NCBI GenBank assembly: GCA_027442615.1
Contig: DAIBBI010000013.1
Span: forward strand, 1 to 46,474
Reading direction: 5' to 3'
Length of the DNA stretch: 46,474 nucleotides
DNA from: JAJZRV01 sp027442615
Lineage (GTDB): Bacteria; Pseudomonadota; Gammaproteobacteria; Burkholderiales; Ferrovaceae
Position numbers and translations under genes: made by a program. Under the pieces are notes generated by a model. That model did no database searches and was not told the DNA's origin. It worked only from the letters and a program-made list of their open reading frames with translations. Below, piece after piece: positions 17,520 to 25,472 of the stretch (position 1 is its first letter; each line of letters starts with the position of its first letter).

Positions 17520-19382
17520 ATGAATGTGCTTTACGAGGAGGACGGTGATCTGAAGGTGGCCACCGTCCTGGCGGACAATGAGAGCAGCTTGCAGGTGGAA
17601 GCCCCCCACGGCAAACGCAGCAAAATCAAGTCCAGCGCAGTGCTGGTGCGCTTCGCCCAGCCTGCGGCTGCCGAGTTGATGCAGTCGGCGCACCGGCTGG
17701 CCGAAGATATCGATGTGGAGTTTCTGTGGGCGTGCTGTGCGCCCGACGCAGAGATCGGGTTTGAGGATCTGACGCGCGAGTATGTGGGGCATGCGCCGGT
17801 GCCCACGGAGCAGGCCGCAGTGCTGATTAAATTGCACGCAGCGCCCATGTATTTCTACAAGAAGGGCCGCGGCCGCTATCGTCCGGCGCCGGAAGCCAAT
17901 CTACGCGCCGCGCTGGCTGGGCTTGAAAGGAAGCGACAACAGGAAGCGCAGAAACAGCAAGCCATCCAGGAAATGCAGGCAGGCCAGATGCCGGACTGGC
18001 TGAAGGGGGATTTGGCAACCCTGCTCTATCGTCCCGATAAAAACACCCTTGCTTACAAAACCCTGGAAGCGGCCGGCGCCGTGATGCACCTGACCATTCC
18101 ACAAGTACTGGAGCATTGCGGCGCATTGAGGGATAGCCGCAGCTGGCACGAGGGAAAGTTTCATTTCGAATATTTTGGTCCCCTGCCCGTCGATGCAAAC
18201 TATCCGCTCACCACGGACCATTCGCACTGGCCTTTGTCCGAGGTACGGGCATTCAGCATTGACGATGCCTTTACCACCGAAATCGACGATGCCTTTAGCG
18301 TGTCCGAGGCGGACGAGGACCATTGGAGCGTGGGAATCCACATCGCGGCCCCGGGCCTGGGTTTTGCCGTGGATTCCGAACTGGACCAGGTCGCGCGCCA
18401 GAGGCTCTCCACGGTGTACATGCCAGGCGACAAGATTCCCATGCTGCCCGAGAGCGTGATCCGCGCACATACCCTGGAGGAGGGACGCGTCAATCCTGCG
18501 CTCTCGTTGATGCTGACGGTGCGAAAATCGGATTTTGCGGTGGTGGCGCGCGAATCGCGCATTGAACGCATCTCCGTGGCGAGCAATCTGCGGATTCATG
18601 ACCTGGAGGCCCAGTTTGACCCGGAAGCGGCCACAGGCTCCCATCCGTTTCACTCGCCCCTGCGCGTACTTTGGCAATTGGCGCAACGATTGGCCGTACT
18701 GCGCGGCGTCAAGGATCGCCCCGCTCAGCATTACCTCGATTTCAATTTCGTGGTGGATGGGGATCGTGTGGCCATTACCCAGCGTCCGCGAGGAGCTCCT
18801 CTGGACACGCTGGTGGCAGAACTGATGATTGAAGTGAATGCCGTATGGGGCAAGGTACTGGCGGATGCTGCCCTGCCCGGACTGTTTCGCACGCAGGTCA
18901 ACGGCAAAACCAGCCTTTCGGTGAAGCCGGCGCCCCATCAGGGACTGGGTGTGGCCCAGTATGCCTGGTCCAGCTCGCCGCTGCGGCGTTATGTGGACCT
19001 CATCAACCAATGGCAGTTGATCAGTCTGTTGTCGGGGCGAGTGCCTCCCTTCTTGGCGCAGGATGACGCCTTGCCTGCCATCGCACGCCGGTTTGAAGTG
19101 GCCTATGACGCCTACAATGAATTCCAGCGTAATATGGAGCGGTACTGGAGTCTGCGTTGGCTGCAGCAGGAAAACATCGATGAAAGAGACGCTTTGATGT
19201 TGCGTGAGGGGATGGCACGACTTGCCGGTCTGCCGCTGGTCACCAAGGTGCATGGCGCGGCAGATGCACTTCCAGGAGCCGCCGTGCGCGTGAGCGTTGA
19301 ACGCATCAATTTGTGGGACATGACGCTGTTCTGTCAGCTCAAGGCAATTCTGGAACCCCTGGCCGAGATATCCGATTCATGA
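17520..19382 (+). CDS. RNase II/RNB-family exoribonuclease
   Basis: A 620-residue 3'-5' exoribonuclease of the RNB superfamily. Seen: an N-terminal region MNVLYEEDGDLKVATVLADN, shorter than in RNase R; the RNB core beginning FSIDDAFTTEIDDAFSVSE (about 245-265) with the acidic metal-binding cluster; HIAAPGLGFAVDSELD; VYMPGDKIPMLPE; and the C-terminal RNB signature SSSPLRRYVDLINQWQL. It has no clear S1 domain of full length and no lysine-rich RNase R tail. The start is ATG 17520; a GTG one codon earlier is equally open, and TGAGGAA lies upstream. Begins 7 bases after mpl and overlaps the tonB-like gene by ATGA. Confidence 0.9.
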   Translation: MNVLYEEDGDLKVATVLADNESSLQVEAPHGKRSKIKSSAVLVRFAQPAAAELMQSAHRLAEDIDVEFLWACCAPDAEIGFEDLTREYVGHAPVPTEQAAVLIKLHAAPMYFYKKGRGRYRPAPEANLRAALAGLERKRQQEAQKQQAIQEMQAGQMPDWLKGDLATLLYRPDKNTLAYKTLEAAGAVMHLTIPQVLEHCGALRDSRSWHEGKFHFEYFGPLPVDANYPLTTDHSHWPLSEVRAFSIDDAFTTEIDDAFSVSEADEDHWSVGIHIAAPGLGFAVDSELDQVARQRLSTVYMPGDKIPMLPESVIRAHTLEEGRVNPALSLMLTVRKSDFAVVARESRIERISVASNLRIHDLEAQFDPEAATGSHPFHSPLRVLWQLAQRLAVLRGVKDRPAQHYLDFNFVVDGDRVAITQRPRGAPLDTLVAELMIEVNAVWGKVLADAALPGLFRTQVNGKTSLSVKPAPHQGLGVAQYAWSSSPLRRYVDLINQWQLISLLSGRVPPFLAQDDALPAIARRFEVAYDAYNEFQRNMERYWSLRWLQQENIDERDALMLREGMARLAGLPLVTKVHGAADALPGAAVRVSVERINLWDMTLFCQLKAILEPLAEISDS

Positions 19383-20107
19383 CCGCGCACCATCGGCGAC
19401 TTGGGCTGGCTTTACTGGTTTCAATGCTGCTGCATGGTGTCTTGTTGTCTGAAGTTCATGTCAGGGCGCCTGCTGTAGCGGAAACGCCGCAGCCGTTGTT
19501 TCTTGATTTTTCCCCCATGAGCATGGGGGGCTCTCCTGATGCGCTCGCACAGAAGAGGAAGGAGACCACTGCCGCCGTGGAGCAGCCACGCGCATTGCGC
19601 CGCTTGCCCACCCCCCCTGAGGAACCCGCTTCCGGTGAACCCTCCCCCACAAGTCCACCGCAATCGGAAGGCTTGGCTGCGCCTGAAGATTTGCGCTCAA
19701 GAAGCCTGCAGATGGCGCGTCGCGAAGCGATGGATCCGTTTGCAGGGCAGAGAGTGCGAGCGCTATCGCCACAAACCCGGGACAGCGTCTTTGGGCCCTA
19801 TGAGGAAGCCTATCGTCAGAAAGTGGAACAGGTGGGTCGCGTCAATTATCCGCCGCCGGTGGATGGTCGGCCGCTTTACGGCATGGTTCGGGTCACGGCC
19901 ACGATCCGCCAGGACGGCAGTCTGGCGTTGATCGAAATTCGTCAGCCCTCAGGGAGTTCCCATCTGGATGATGCGGCGCGCCGCATCATCCAGATGGCGG
20001 CACCGTTTCAGCCGTTTACCGAAGCGATGCGCGCCGAGGCCGACCTGGTCAGCATTACGCGATCCTTCAATTTTGTCCGTGCAGGTGAGGGCATCAGCAT
20101 CAAATAA
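19379..20107 (+). CDS. TonB-family energy transducer
   Basis: A 242-residue inner-membrane protein that would couple the proton motive force to outer-membrane transporters. Seen: one N-terminal membrane helix (LGLALLVSMLLHGVLL) with the SxxxH motif (S15, H19) of TonB, a proline-rich periplasmic spacer (about 60-110), and a C-terminal domain with VNYPPPVDGRPLYGMVRVTATIRQDGSLALIEIRQPSG followed by LDDAARRIIQMAAPFQPF. Start ATG 19379 overlaps the ribonuclease stop (ATGA); the frame is open further upstream only through ribonuclease DNA. No exbB/exbD is adjacent. The C-terminal domain contains a 38-bp perfect DNA palindrome (19960-19997), and the stop codon touches repeat copy 3. Confidence 0.87.
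   Translation: MTAHHRRLGLALLVSMLLHGVLLSEVHVRAPAVAETPQPLFLDFSPMSMGGSPDALAQKRKETTAAVEQPRALRRLPTPPEEPASGEPSPTSPPQSEGLAAPEDLRSRSLQMARREAMDPFAGQRVRALSPQTRDSVFGPYEEAYRQKVEQVGRVNYPPPVDGRPLYGMVRVTATIRQDGSLALIEIRQPSGSSHLDDAARRIIQMAAPFQPFTEAMRAEADLVSITRSFNFVRAGEGISIK
19960..19997. repeat. 38-bp perfect palindrome inside the tonB-like gene
   Basis: Every base from 19960 to 19978 pairs with 19979 to 19997 with no spacer: arms CCATCTGGATGATGCGGCG and CGCCGCATCATCCAGATGG. It encodes H-L-D-D-A-A then R-R-I-I-Q-M, whose codons are exact reverse complements of each other (CAT/ATG, CTG/CAG, GAT/ATC twice, GCG/CGC twice). It is not related to the GGGGACAGACC repeat family. Confidence 0.97.
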
Positions 20108-20145
20108 AAGGGGGACAGACCTCAATTTGAGGTCTGTCCCCCTTT
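20107..20145. repeat. Dispersed palindromic repeat, copy 3; likely bidirectional terminator
   Basis: Hairpin with 18-bp perfect arms (from AAAGGGGGACAGACCTCA) and an ATT loop, family core present. It starts on the last base of the tonB-like stop codon and ends 7 bases before the prlC stop. Stem followed by CTTT on the plus strand and flanked by A/T runs on both sides, so it may end transcription of both convergent genes. Confidence 0.85.
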
Positions 20146-20152
20146 GGCCCCT

Positions 20153-22177
20153 TTATTTTCCCATGCCGCTATGTCGCAGTAGCGCGTCGATGTTGGGTTT
20201 GCGTCCCCGAAAGGCAACGAATGAATCCAACGCCGGGCGGCTTCCGCCCACTGCTAGAATTTCCTTGCGGAAATGCGCCCCGGTCTCCTCGTCAAGCACA
20301 CCTTTTTCCTCGAACAGGCTGTAGGCGTCGGAAGACAGGACTTCGGCCCATTTGTAGCTATAGTAACCGGCGGCGTAGCCTCCTGCGAAGATGTGGGCAA
20401 AGCTGTTGGGGAAACGATGCCACGCAGGGGGTCGCAGAACGGCCACTTCATCGCGGATGCGTTCTAGCAATTGCAGGGGATTGTCTTCCTGGGGGAAGCC
20501 CGTGTGCAACTGCATGTCAAACAGGGAGAATTCGATTTGGCGCACGGTTTGCATGCCGCTCTGGAAATGCCGCGCGGCCAGCATGCGATCAAACAGGGGG
20601 CGCGGTAGCGGCTTATCCGTATCCACATGGCGCGTCATGCCCTCCAGTACCTCCCATTCCCAGCAGAAATTTTCCATGAACTGGCTGGGTAATTCCACGG
20701 CATCCCACTCCACGCCATTGATGCCGGATACTGGCAAATCCTCGACCTGGGTCAGCAGATGATGCAGGCCGTGACCGAACTCGTGGAAAAGGGTGATCAC
20801 TTCATCGTGGGTGAAGGTAGCAGGTTTTCCTCCCACGGGAGCTGAAAAGTTGCAGGTGAGATAGGCCACGGGCGTTTGAATGGCGTTGCCACGCCGCCGC
20901 CGTGTGATGGCATCATCCATCCAGGCGCCGCCGCGCTTGCCATTGCGAGCATACAGGTCCAGATAAAACTGGCCAACCAATGTTCCGGAGCGGTCGCGCA
21001 GATCGAAGAAACGGGCATCCTTGTGCCAGATGGGTGCGTCCGCACGGGATACCGTGAGGCCGTATAACTGCTGGATAACCCGGAACAGTCCCCGTAATAC
21101 CTGATCTTCCGGGAAGTACTGTTTGACTTCAAGGTCCGAGAACGCGTAGCGCTGGTTGCGAAGTTTTTCGGAAACAAATGCGACATCCCAGGGCTCGAGC
21201 CTGTCCATGCCCAGCGTTTCCCGGGCAAATGTTTCCAATTCAACCCAATCCTGTTCGGCATACGGTTTGGCGCGGGACGCGAGGTCTCTCAGAAAATCCA
21301 GCACGGCTTGCGGTGACTCGGCCATTTTGGGTTCCAGAGACAGATCGGCAAAACTCTCAAAGCCCAGCATCCGGGCTTCTTCGGAACGCAATTGCAGGAG
21401 TTTGCGAATCAGCGGGGTGTTGTCCCATTCTGCTTTTCCGAATTCGGAGGCGCGGGTGGCGAAACTGTAGTAAAGCTCCTGGCGTAGTTTGCGTGATTCG
21501 GCGTACTGCATGACCGGCCCATAACTGGGTGCATGCAGGGTCAGCTTCCAGCCGCCATGCTGTTCTTTCAGCGCGGCGTCGCGGGCCGTCTGAATGACAT
21601 CTTCAGGCAATCCGCGCAGGGAAGCCTCGTCTGCCACCAGATAGCCAAAGGCGTTGGTGGTGTCCATGAGATTTTGCTCGAATTGCGCGCCCGTGGCGGC
21701 CAGATCTTCCTGAATTTGCAGAAAGCGAGCCTTGTCCTGCGGGGAAAGCTCAGCGCCTCCCAAGCGAAAGTCCCGCAATTCGTTTTCGATGATCTTTCGG
21801 CGGGCAGGACTCAACGTTTCAAATTCCGGAGAAGCGCGCAAGGCCTTGTAGCCTGCAAATAGCGCTTCGTTTTGCGCGAGCGTGGCCCAGTATTGGGTAA
21901 TTTTGGGCAGATTGGCGTTGTAGGCATCGCGTAGTTCCGGCGTGTTGATGACGGCATTGAGGTGCGACACCTGGCCCCATGCGCGTGACAGTCGTTCGTT
22001 GGCATCTTCCAGCGGGGCGACGAAATGCTCCCAGGTGGGGGCAGTGGCCTGCGCCAGCACTTGTGACAGGATGGTGCCGTTTTCCGCGATCAGCGTGTCC
22101 ACTGCGGGTCCGACATGGGATGGTTGAATTTCGGCAAAGCGGGGCAATCCCGAAAAATCGAGTAACGGATTATTCAT
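20153..22177 (-). CDS. prlC: Oligopeptidase A (M3 zinc metallopeptidase)
   Basis: A 674-residue cytosolic zinc endopeptidase that degrades short peptides, including cleaved signal peptides. Seen: an N-terminal helical region starting MNNPLLDFSGLPRFAEIQPSHV, the zinc motif HEFGHGLHHLL (H465, E466, H469) with the downstream glutamate in a VELPSQFMENFCWE context, and a C-terminal AGGYAAGYYSYKWAEVLSSDAYSLFEE block typical of the M3 family. Length is close to E. coli PrlC (680). I placed the start at ATG 22177, which has GAGG 9 bases upstream; a TTG at 22186 is in frame but less likely. It follows pyrX by 11 bases and may be the last gene of the yqgE-ruvX-pyrB-pyrX run. Confidence 0.95.
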   Translation of the reverse strand: MNNPLLDFSGLPRFAEIQPSHVGPAVDTLIAENGTILSQVLAQATAPTWEHFVAPLEDANERLSRAWGQVSHLNAVINTPELRDAYNANLPKITQYWATLAQNEALFAGYKALRASPEFETLSPARRKIIENELRDFRLGGAELSPQDKARFLQIQEDLAATGAQFEQNLMDTTNAFGYLVADEASLRGLPEDVIQTARDAALKEQHGGWKLTLHAPSYGPVMQYAESRKLRQELYYSFATRASEFGKAEWDNTPLIRKLLQLRSEEARMLGFESFADLSLEPKMAESPQAVLDFLRDLASRAKPYAEQDWVELETFARETLGMDRLEPWDVAFVSEKLRNQRYAFSDLEVKQYFPEDQVLRGLFRVIQQLYGLTVSRADAPIWHKDARFFDLRDRSGTLVGQFYLDLYARNGKRGGAWMDDAITRRRRGNAIQTPVAYLTCNFSAPVGGKPATFTHDEVITLFHEFGHGLHHLLTQVEDLPVSGINGVEWDAVELPSQFMENFCWEWEVLEGMTRHVDTDKPLPRPLFDRMLAARHFQSGMQTVRQIEFSLFDMQLHTGFPQEDNPLQLLERIRDEVAVLRPPAWHRFPNSFAHIFAGGYAAGYYSYKWAEVLSSDAYSLFEEKGVLDEETGAHFRKEILAVGGSRPALDSFVAFRGRKPNIDALLRHSGMGK

Positions 22178-22188
22178 GGCAGGCAACC

Positions 22189-23472
22189 TCAGGCGCGGGC
22201 GTCCTCGTAAATCAGGAAGCCGCCCACAATGGTGTGTGAAACCTTGCCCGACAGGGGCAAGTTAAGGAATGGGGTGTTCTTGCCCTGGCTTTTCAGGTTT
22301 TGCGGCGTGACGACCCATTCGCGTTCAGGATTGAAGAGACACAGGTCGGCATTGCTGCCCACGCCGATCTGCCCGGCAGAAACGCCCAGAATGCGTGCCG
22401 GGTCGGCGGTGACGCGCGACAGTGCAAGGGGCAAGGGAACATTGTCCTGCTGTGCCCATTTGAGTGCCAGCGGCAACAATAACTCCAACCCGGTCGCTCC
22501 TGCTTCGGAAGTTTCAAAGGGGAGCTGTTTCACGTCGTCATCTACCGGCGAATGATCCGATACCAGTGCATCCACCGTGCCGTCCGCGAGACCTGCGCGC
22601 AGCGCATCCCGGTCGCGCAGACTGCGCAGGGGGGGGATCAAATGGCAATGGGAGTTGAAAAAGCCGATATCATGCTCGGATAGATGCAGGTGGTTGATGG
22701 AAACATCGCAGGTGATGGAAAGACCTTCGGTCTTGGCGTTACGCACCAGCGCCACCCCATCCGCACTGGACAGGCGACACAGATGCACGCGAGCGCCGGT
22801 GTGGCGTACCAGGTGCAAAATCGTGGAAATGGCAATGCTCTCGGAGCAGGCGGGAATGGTGGGCAATCCAAGGCGGCTGGCCACTTCGCCTTCGTGCGCC
22901 ACGCCGCCCTTGCCTAGGTGGGGATCCTGGGGTTGCAGCCAGACGGTAAACCCAAAACTGCTGGCATAGTCCAGTGCGCGCGCAAGGACCTGGGTATCCA
23001 CCAGGGGGGCGTTGGCCTGGGAAAAAGCGACGCAGCCCGCATCATGTAATTCGCCCATTTCCGTCAGGCGCACTCCCTGCAGCTGCTGGGTCAGCGCACC
23101 CAGTGGATAAACATTGGTCTGGTTGCGTCCTTTGGCGCGGTGCTTGAGCATTTCCACCAGACCCGGTTCGTCCAGCGGAGGGTCTGTATCCGGCGGGCAG
23201 GACAGGCTCGTGACACCACCTACGGTGGCTGCAAACATTTCGCTTTCCAGTTTGGCCAGATATTCAAACCCTGGTTCACGCAGGCGCGCCGCCAGATCCA
23301 CCAGGCCGGGAATGACGATTTTGCCGCGGGCGTCGATGACCCGGTTGGGGCCAAAATTTGAGGGCCCCTGTCCGAGGCCCACGATTTTTCCCGCTGCGAT
23401 AAAAACATCCTGCACTTCATCGGTGCCGGTGGCGGGGTTGATGACGCGTCCGTTGCTGATCTGGATTTTCAT
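22189..23472 (-). CDS. pyrX: Dihydroorotase-like protein PyrX (probably non-catalytic partner of PyrB)
   Basis: A 427-residue amidohydrolase-fold protein of the PyrC/class I dihydroorotase group. The diagnostic motif of active enzymes, DxHxHLREPG, is here DLAARLREPG (residues 59-68): both metal-binding histidines (expected at 61 and 63) are replaced by A61 and R63. MPNTxP reads CPPDTDP, and the late TDHAPH motif reads SDHSPVDDD. In Pseudomonas and relatives an inactive homologue of this kind (PyrC'/PyrX) forms a complex with aspartate transcarbamoylase and is needed for PyrB assembly (established knowledge). It lies 13 bases after pyrB. A catalytic dihydroorotase must then be encoded elsewhere. 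Confidence 0.88.
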   Translation of the reverse strand: MKIQISNGRVINPATGTDEVQDVFIAAGKIVGLGQGPSNFGPNRVIDARGKIVIPGLVDLAARLREPGFEYLAKLESEMFAATVGGVTSLSCPPDTDPPLDEPGLVEMLKHRAKGRNQTNVYPLGALTQQLQGVRLTEMGELHDAGCVAFSQANAPLVDTQVLARALDYASSFGFTVWLQPQDPHLGKGGVAHEGEVASRLGLPTIPACSESIAISTILHLVRHTGARVHLCRLSSADGVALVRNAKTEGLSITCDVSINHLHLSEHDIGFFNSHCHLIPPLRSLRDRDALRAGLADGTVDALVSDHSPVDDDVKQLPFETSEAGATGLELLLPLALKWAQQDNVPLPLALSRVTADPARILGVSAGQIGVGSNADLCLFNPEREWVVTPQNLKSQGKNTPFLNLPLSGKVSHTIVGGFLIYEDARA

Positions 23473-23485
23473 GAATGTTCCTGCT

Positions 23486-24436
23486 TCAGTTGCTGGCCAG
23501 AATGGACATGACGGCCATGCGCACTGCGATGCCGAAAGTGACCTGCTTCAAAATGACAGACTGGGCGCCGTCGGCGACCTCGGAATCAATTTCCACGCCC
23601 CGGTTCATGGGGCCGGGGTGCATGACGATGGCATCCGGTTTGGCTCGGGCCAATTTGCCCGGGGTTAAGCCGTAGTACTTGAAATATTCGTCGCGACTGG
23701 GCAACAGTGCGCCATTCATGCGTTCGTTTTGCAATCTCAGCATGATGACCACGTCGACATCCTTGAGGCCCTGGGCCATGTCGTGAAACACGCGCACACC
23801 CAGGCGCTCCACGTCTCGGGGCATCAGGGTTTTAGGACCGATGACGCGAATTTCCGGTACGCGCAGCGTGGTCAGGGCATGGATTTGCGAGCGGGCCACG
23901 CGCGAGTGCAGCACGTCGCCCACGATGGCAACCTTGAGGTTCTCAAAGCGACGCTTGAAATGCCGGATGGTGTACATGTCCAGTAATGCCTGGGTTGGAT
24001 GCGCATGGCAGCCATCGCCCGCATTGATGACATGGATCCCCGGCGCAACATGATTGGCAATCAAATGGGCCGCGCCGCTTTCTGCGTGGCGCACCACAAA
24101 CATATCGGCCTGCATGGCCGAGAGGTTGTCCACCGTGTCCAGCAGCGTTTCACCCTTGCTTTGGCTGGAGGCGCTGACATTGAGGTTGATGACGTCGGCA
24201 GAGAGGCGCTTGGCCGCAATCTCGAAAGTGGTCCGGGTTCGGGTGGAAGCTTCGAAAAACAGGTTGAATACCGATTTCCCCTGCAAGTGTGGGACTTTCT
24301 TGATTTCCTGCTGCGCCACATGTTCGAAAGTCGAGGCGGTATCAAGGATGTGAAACAACACCGAAGCGGGCAGGCCTTCGATGGTAAGCAGGTGTCGGAG
24401 GGTGCCCTCGGGGCTCAGTTGCGGGTTGCCAATCAT
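23486..24436 (-). CDS. pyrB: Aspartate carbamoyltransferase catalytic subunit
   Basis: A 316-residue enzyme catalysing carbamoyl phosphate plus aspartate to carbamoyl aspartate, the committed step of pyrimidine synthesis. Seen: carbamoyl-phosphate motif FFEASTRTRTTFE, the HPTQALLDMYT motif of the polar domain, VAIVGDVLHSRVARSQ, and HPGPMNRGVEI. No pyrI regulatory gene is nearby; the neighbour is a pseudo-dihydroorotase, the Pseudomonas-type arrangement. Its start overlaps the ruvX stop (ATGA). Confidence 0.96.
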   Translation of the reverse strand: MIGNPQLSPEGTLRHLLTIEGLPASVLFHILDTASTFEHVAQQEIKKVPHLQGKSVFNLFFEASTRTRTTFEIAAKRLSADVINLNVSASSQSKGETLLDTVDNLSAMQADMFVVRHAESGAAHLIANHVAPGIHVINAGDGCHAHPTQALLDMYTIRHFKRRFENLKVAIVGDVLHSRVARSQIHALTTLRVPEIRVIGPKTLMPRDVERLGVRVFHDMAQGLKDVDVVIMLRLQNERMNGALLPSRDEYFKYYGLTPGKLARAKPDAIVMHPGPMNRGVEIDSEVADGAQSVILKQVTFGIAVRMAVMSILASN

Positions 24437-24861
24437 GTGTGTTGAGACTCCAGATAACTCCGCAGTATGAGCGCCGCCGCCTCGGCATGTTCGGCAACGG
24501 CGCGCTGTTGATGGGAATAGCCCCGTTCCTTCAGGGACTGGTCGGCTTCCAGAGAGGTGAAACGCTCGTCCACCAGCGCCGTGGGCAACCCCGTCCTGGA
24601 CTCCAGTTCATTGGCAAAGTTCCGACATAGGCGCGTTGCCTTCTGTTCAGCGCCATCCGCGTCGAGCGGCAGGCCAACCACCAGGCCCACCGGAGCCCAT
24701 TCCCGAAGGAGTTTATTCACCGCCTGCCAGCGGGCCTCTGATGAGGAGGCTTCGATCGTAGTCAGAGGGTGGCATATGCGGCTACTCAATTCGCCGATGG
24801 CGACGCCGGTACGCTTTTGTCCATAATCAAAGGCGAGAATGTGGCCTTCAACCTCAGGCAT
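24433..24861 (-). CDS. ruvX: RuvX/YqgF, Holliday-junction-resolvase-like nuclease for 16S rRNA 5' maturation
   Basis: A 142-residue RNase H-fold protein. Seen: GHILAFDYGQKRTGVAIG with the catalytic aspartate, VVGLPLDADGAEQ, and TALVDERFTSLEA with the acidic pair, then a C-terminal helix with a late acidic residue (EHAEAAALILRSYLE). Family work links it to pre-16S rRNA processing. Start ATG 24861 overlaps the yqgE stop by 8 bases; an in-frame ATG at 24873 is also possible. The yqgE-ruvX-pyrB order is common in proteobacteria. Confidence 0.92.
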   Translation of the reverse strand: MPEVEGHILAFDYGQKRTGVAIGELSSRICHPLTTIEASSSEARWQAVNKLLREWAPVGLVVGLPLDADGAEQKATRLCRNFANELESRTGLPTALVDERFTSLEADQSLKERGYSHQQRAVAEHAEAAALILRSYLESQHT

Positions 24862-25414
24862 GTCCCGCTTCATCAGACAAGTAGGCGCGGTCGACGCCCA
24901 GGATTCCCAGGGCCGCCGAAAAGCGCGCCTCGGCGGGAAGGTCGAAAATCACGTCGCGGCGGGCTTCGACCGTCAACCAGCTGTTGAGCTTGATTTCATT
25001 TTCAAGCTGCCCCGCTTCCCATCCGGCATAGCCCAGGGAGACCAGCACCCCCCCGGGGGACTGGCCTCGAGACATTTCTTCCAGGATGTCCCGGGAAGTG
25101 GTCAGACCGATTTCGTCATTGATGCTGAGCGTGGAACGCCAGTGCCCCACCGGGGAATGCAACACGAAACCGCGATCCGTCTGGACCGGTCCGCCAAAGT
25201 AGACAGGCAGGGTCACCAGGTTTTCCTGGGACAGGGGGATGTCAATCTGGTTGAACAGGCTTTCCAGGGTCAGATTGGTGGGGCGGTTGACCACCAGACC
25301 CATGGCGCCATTCTCGTCATGACGGCAGATGTAGGTCAAAGTTCCGGAAAAATTGGAGTCCTGCAGCGCCGGCATGGCGATGAGGAAATGGTTCGTGAGA
25401 TTGACTGGACCCAT
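24854..25414 (-). CDS. yqgE: YqgE/AlgH family protein (UPF0301)
   Basis: A 186-residue cytosolic protein of uncertain function. Seen: the family N-terminus NLTNHFLIAMPALQDSNFSGTLTYICRHDENGAMGLVVNRP, a central FGGPVQTDRGFVLHS motif, and the SLGYAGWEAGQLENEI block with the characteristic Y-A-G-W. AlgH was named for a link to alginate regulation in Pseudomonas, but no biochemical activity is established. First gene of the minus-strand run with ruvX, pyrB and pyrX; divergent from phrB across 58 bases. Confidence 0.93.
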   Translation of the reverse strand: MGPVNLTNHFLIAMPALQDSNFSGTLTYICRHDENGAMGLVVNRPTNLTLESLFNQIDIPLSQENLVTLPVYFGGPVQTDRGFVLHSPVGHWRSTLSINDEIGLTTSRDILEEMSRGQSPGGVLVSLGYAGWEAGQLENEIKLNSWLTVEARRDVIFDLPAEARFSAALGILGVDRAYLSDEAGHA

Positions 25415-25472
25415 GGAGGCAATTATCGCATATTCTGGAGCATTTCCAGATCATGGGTTGGAAGGGGCGGAC

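Noticed and set aside
17901..19253. 450-codon open frame opposite the RNB ribonuclease
   Set aside because: Antisense shadow of a gene with clear catalytic motifs; no domain seen.
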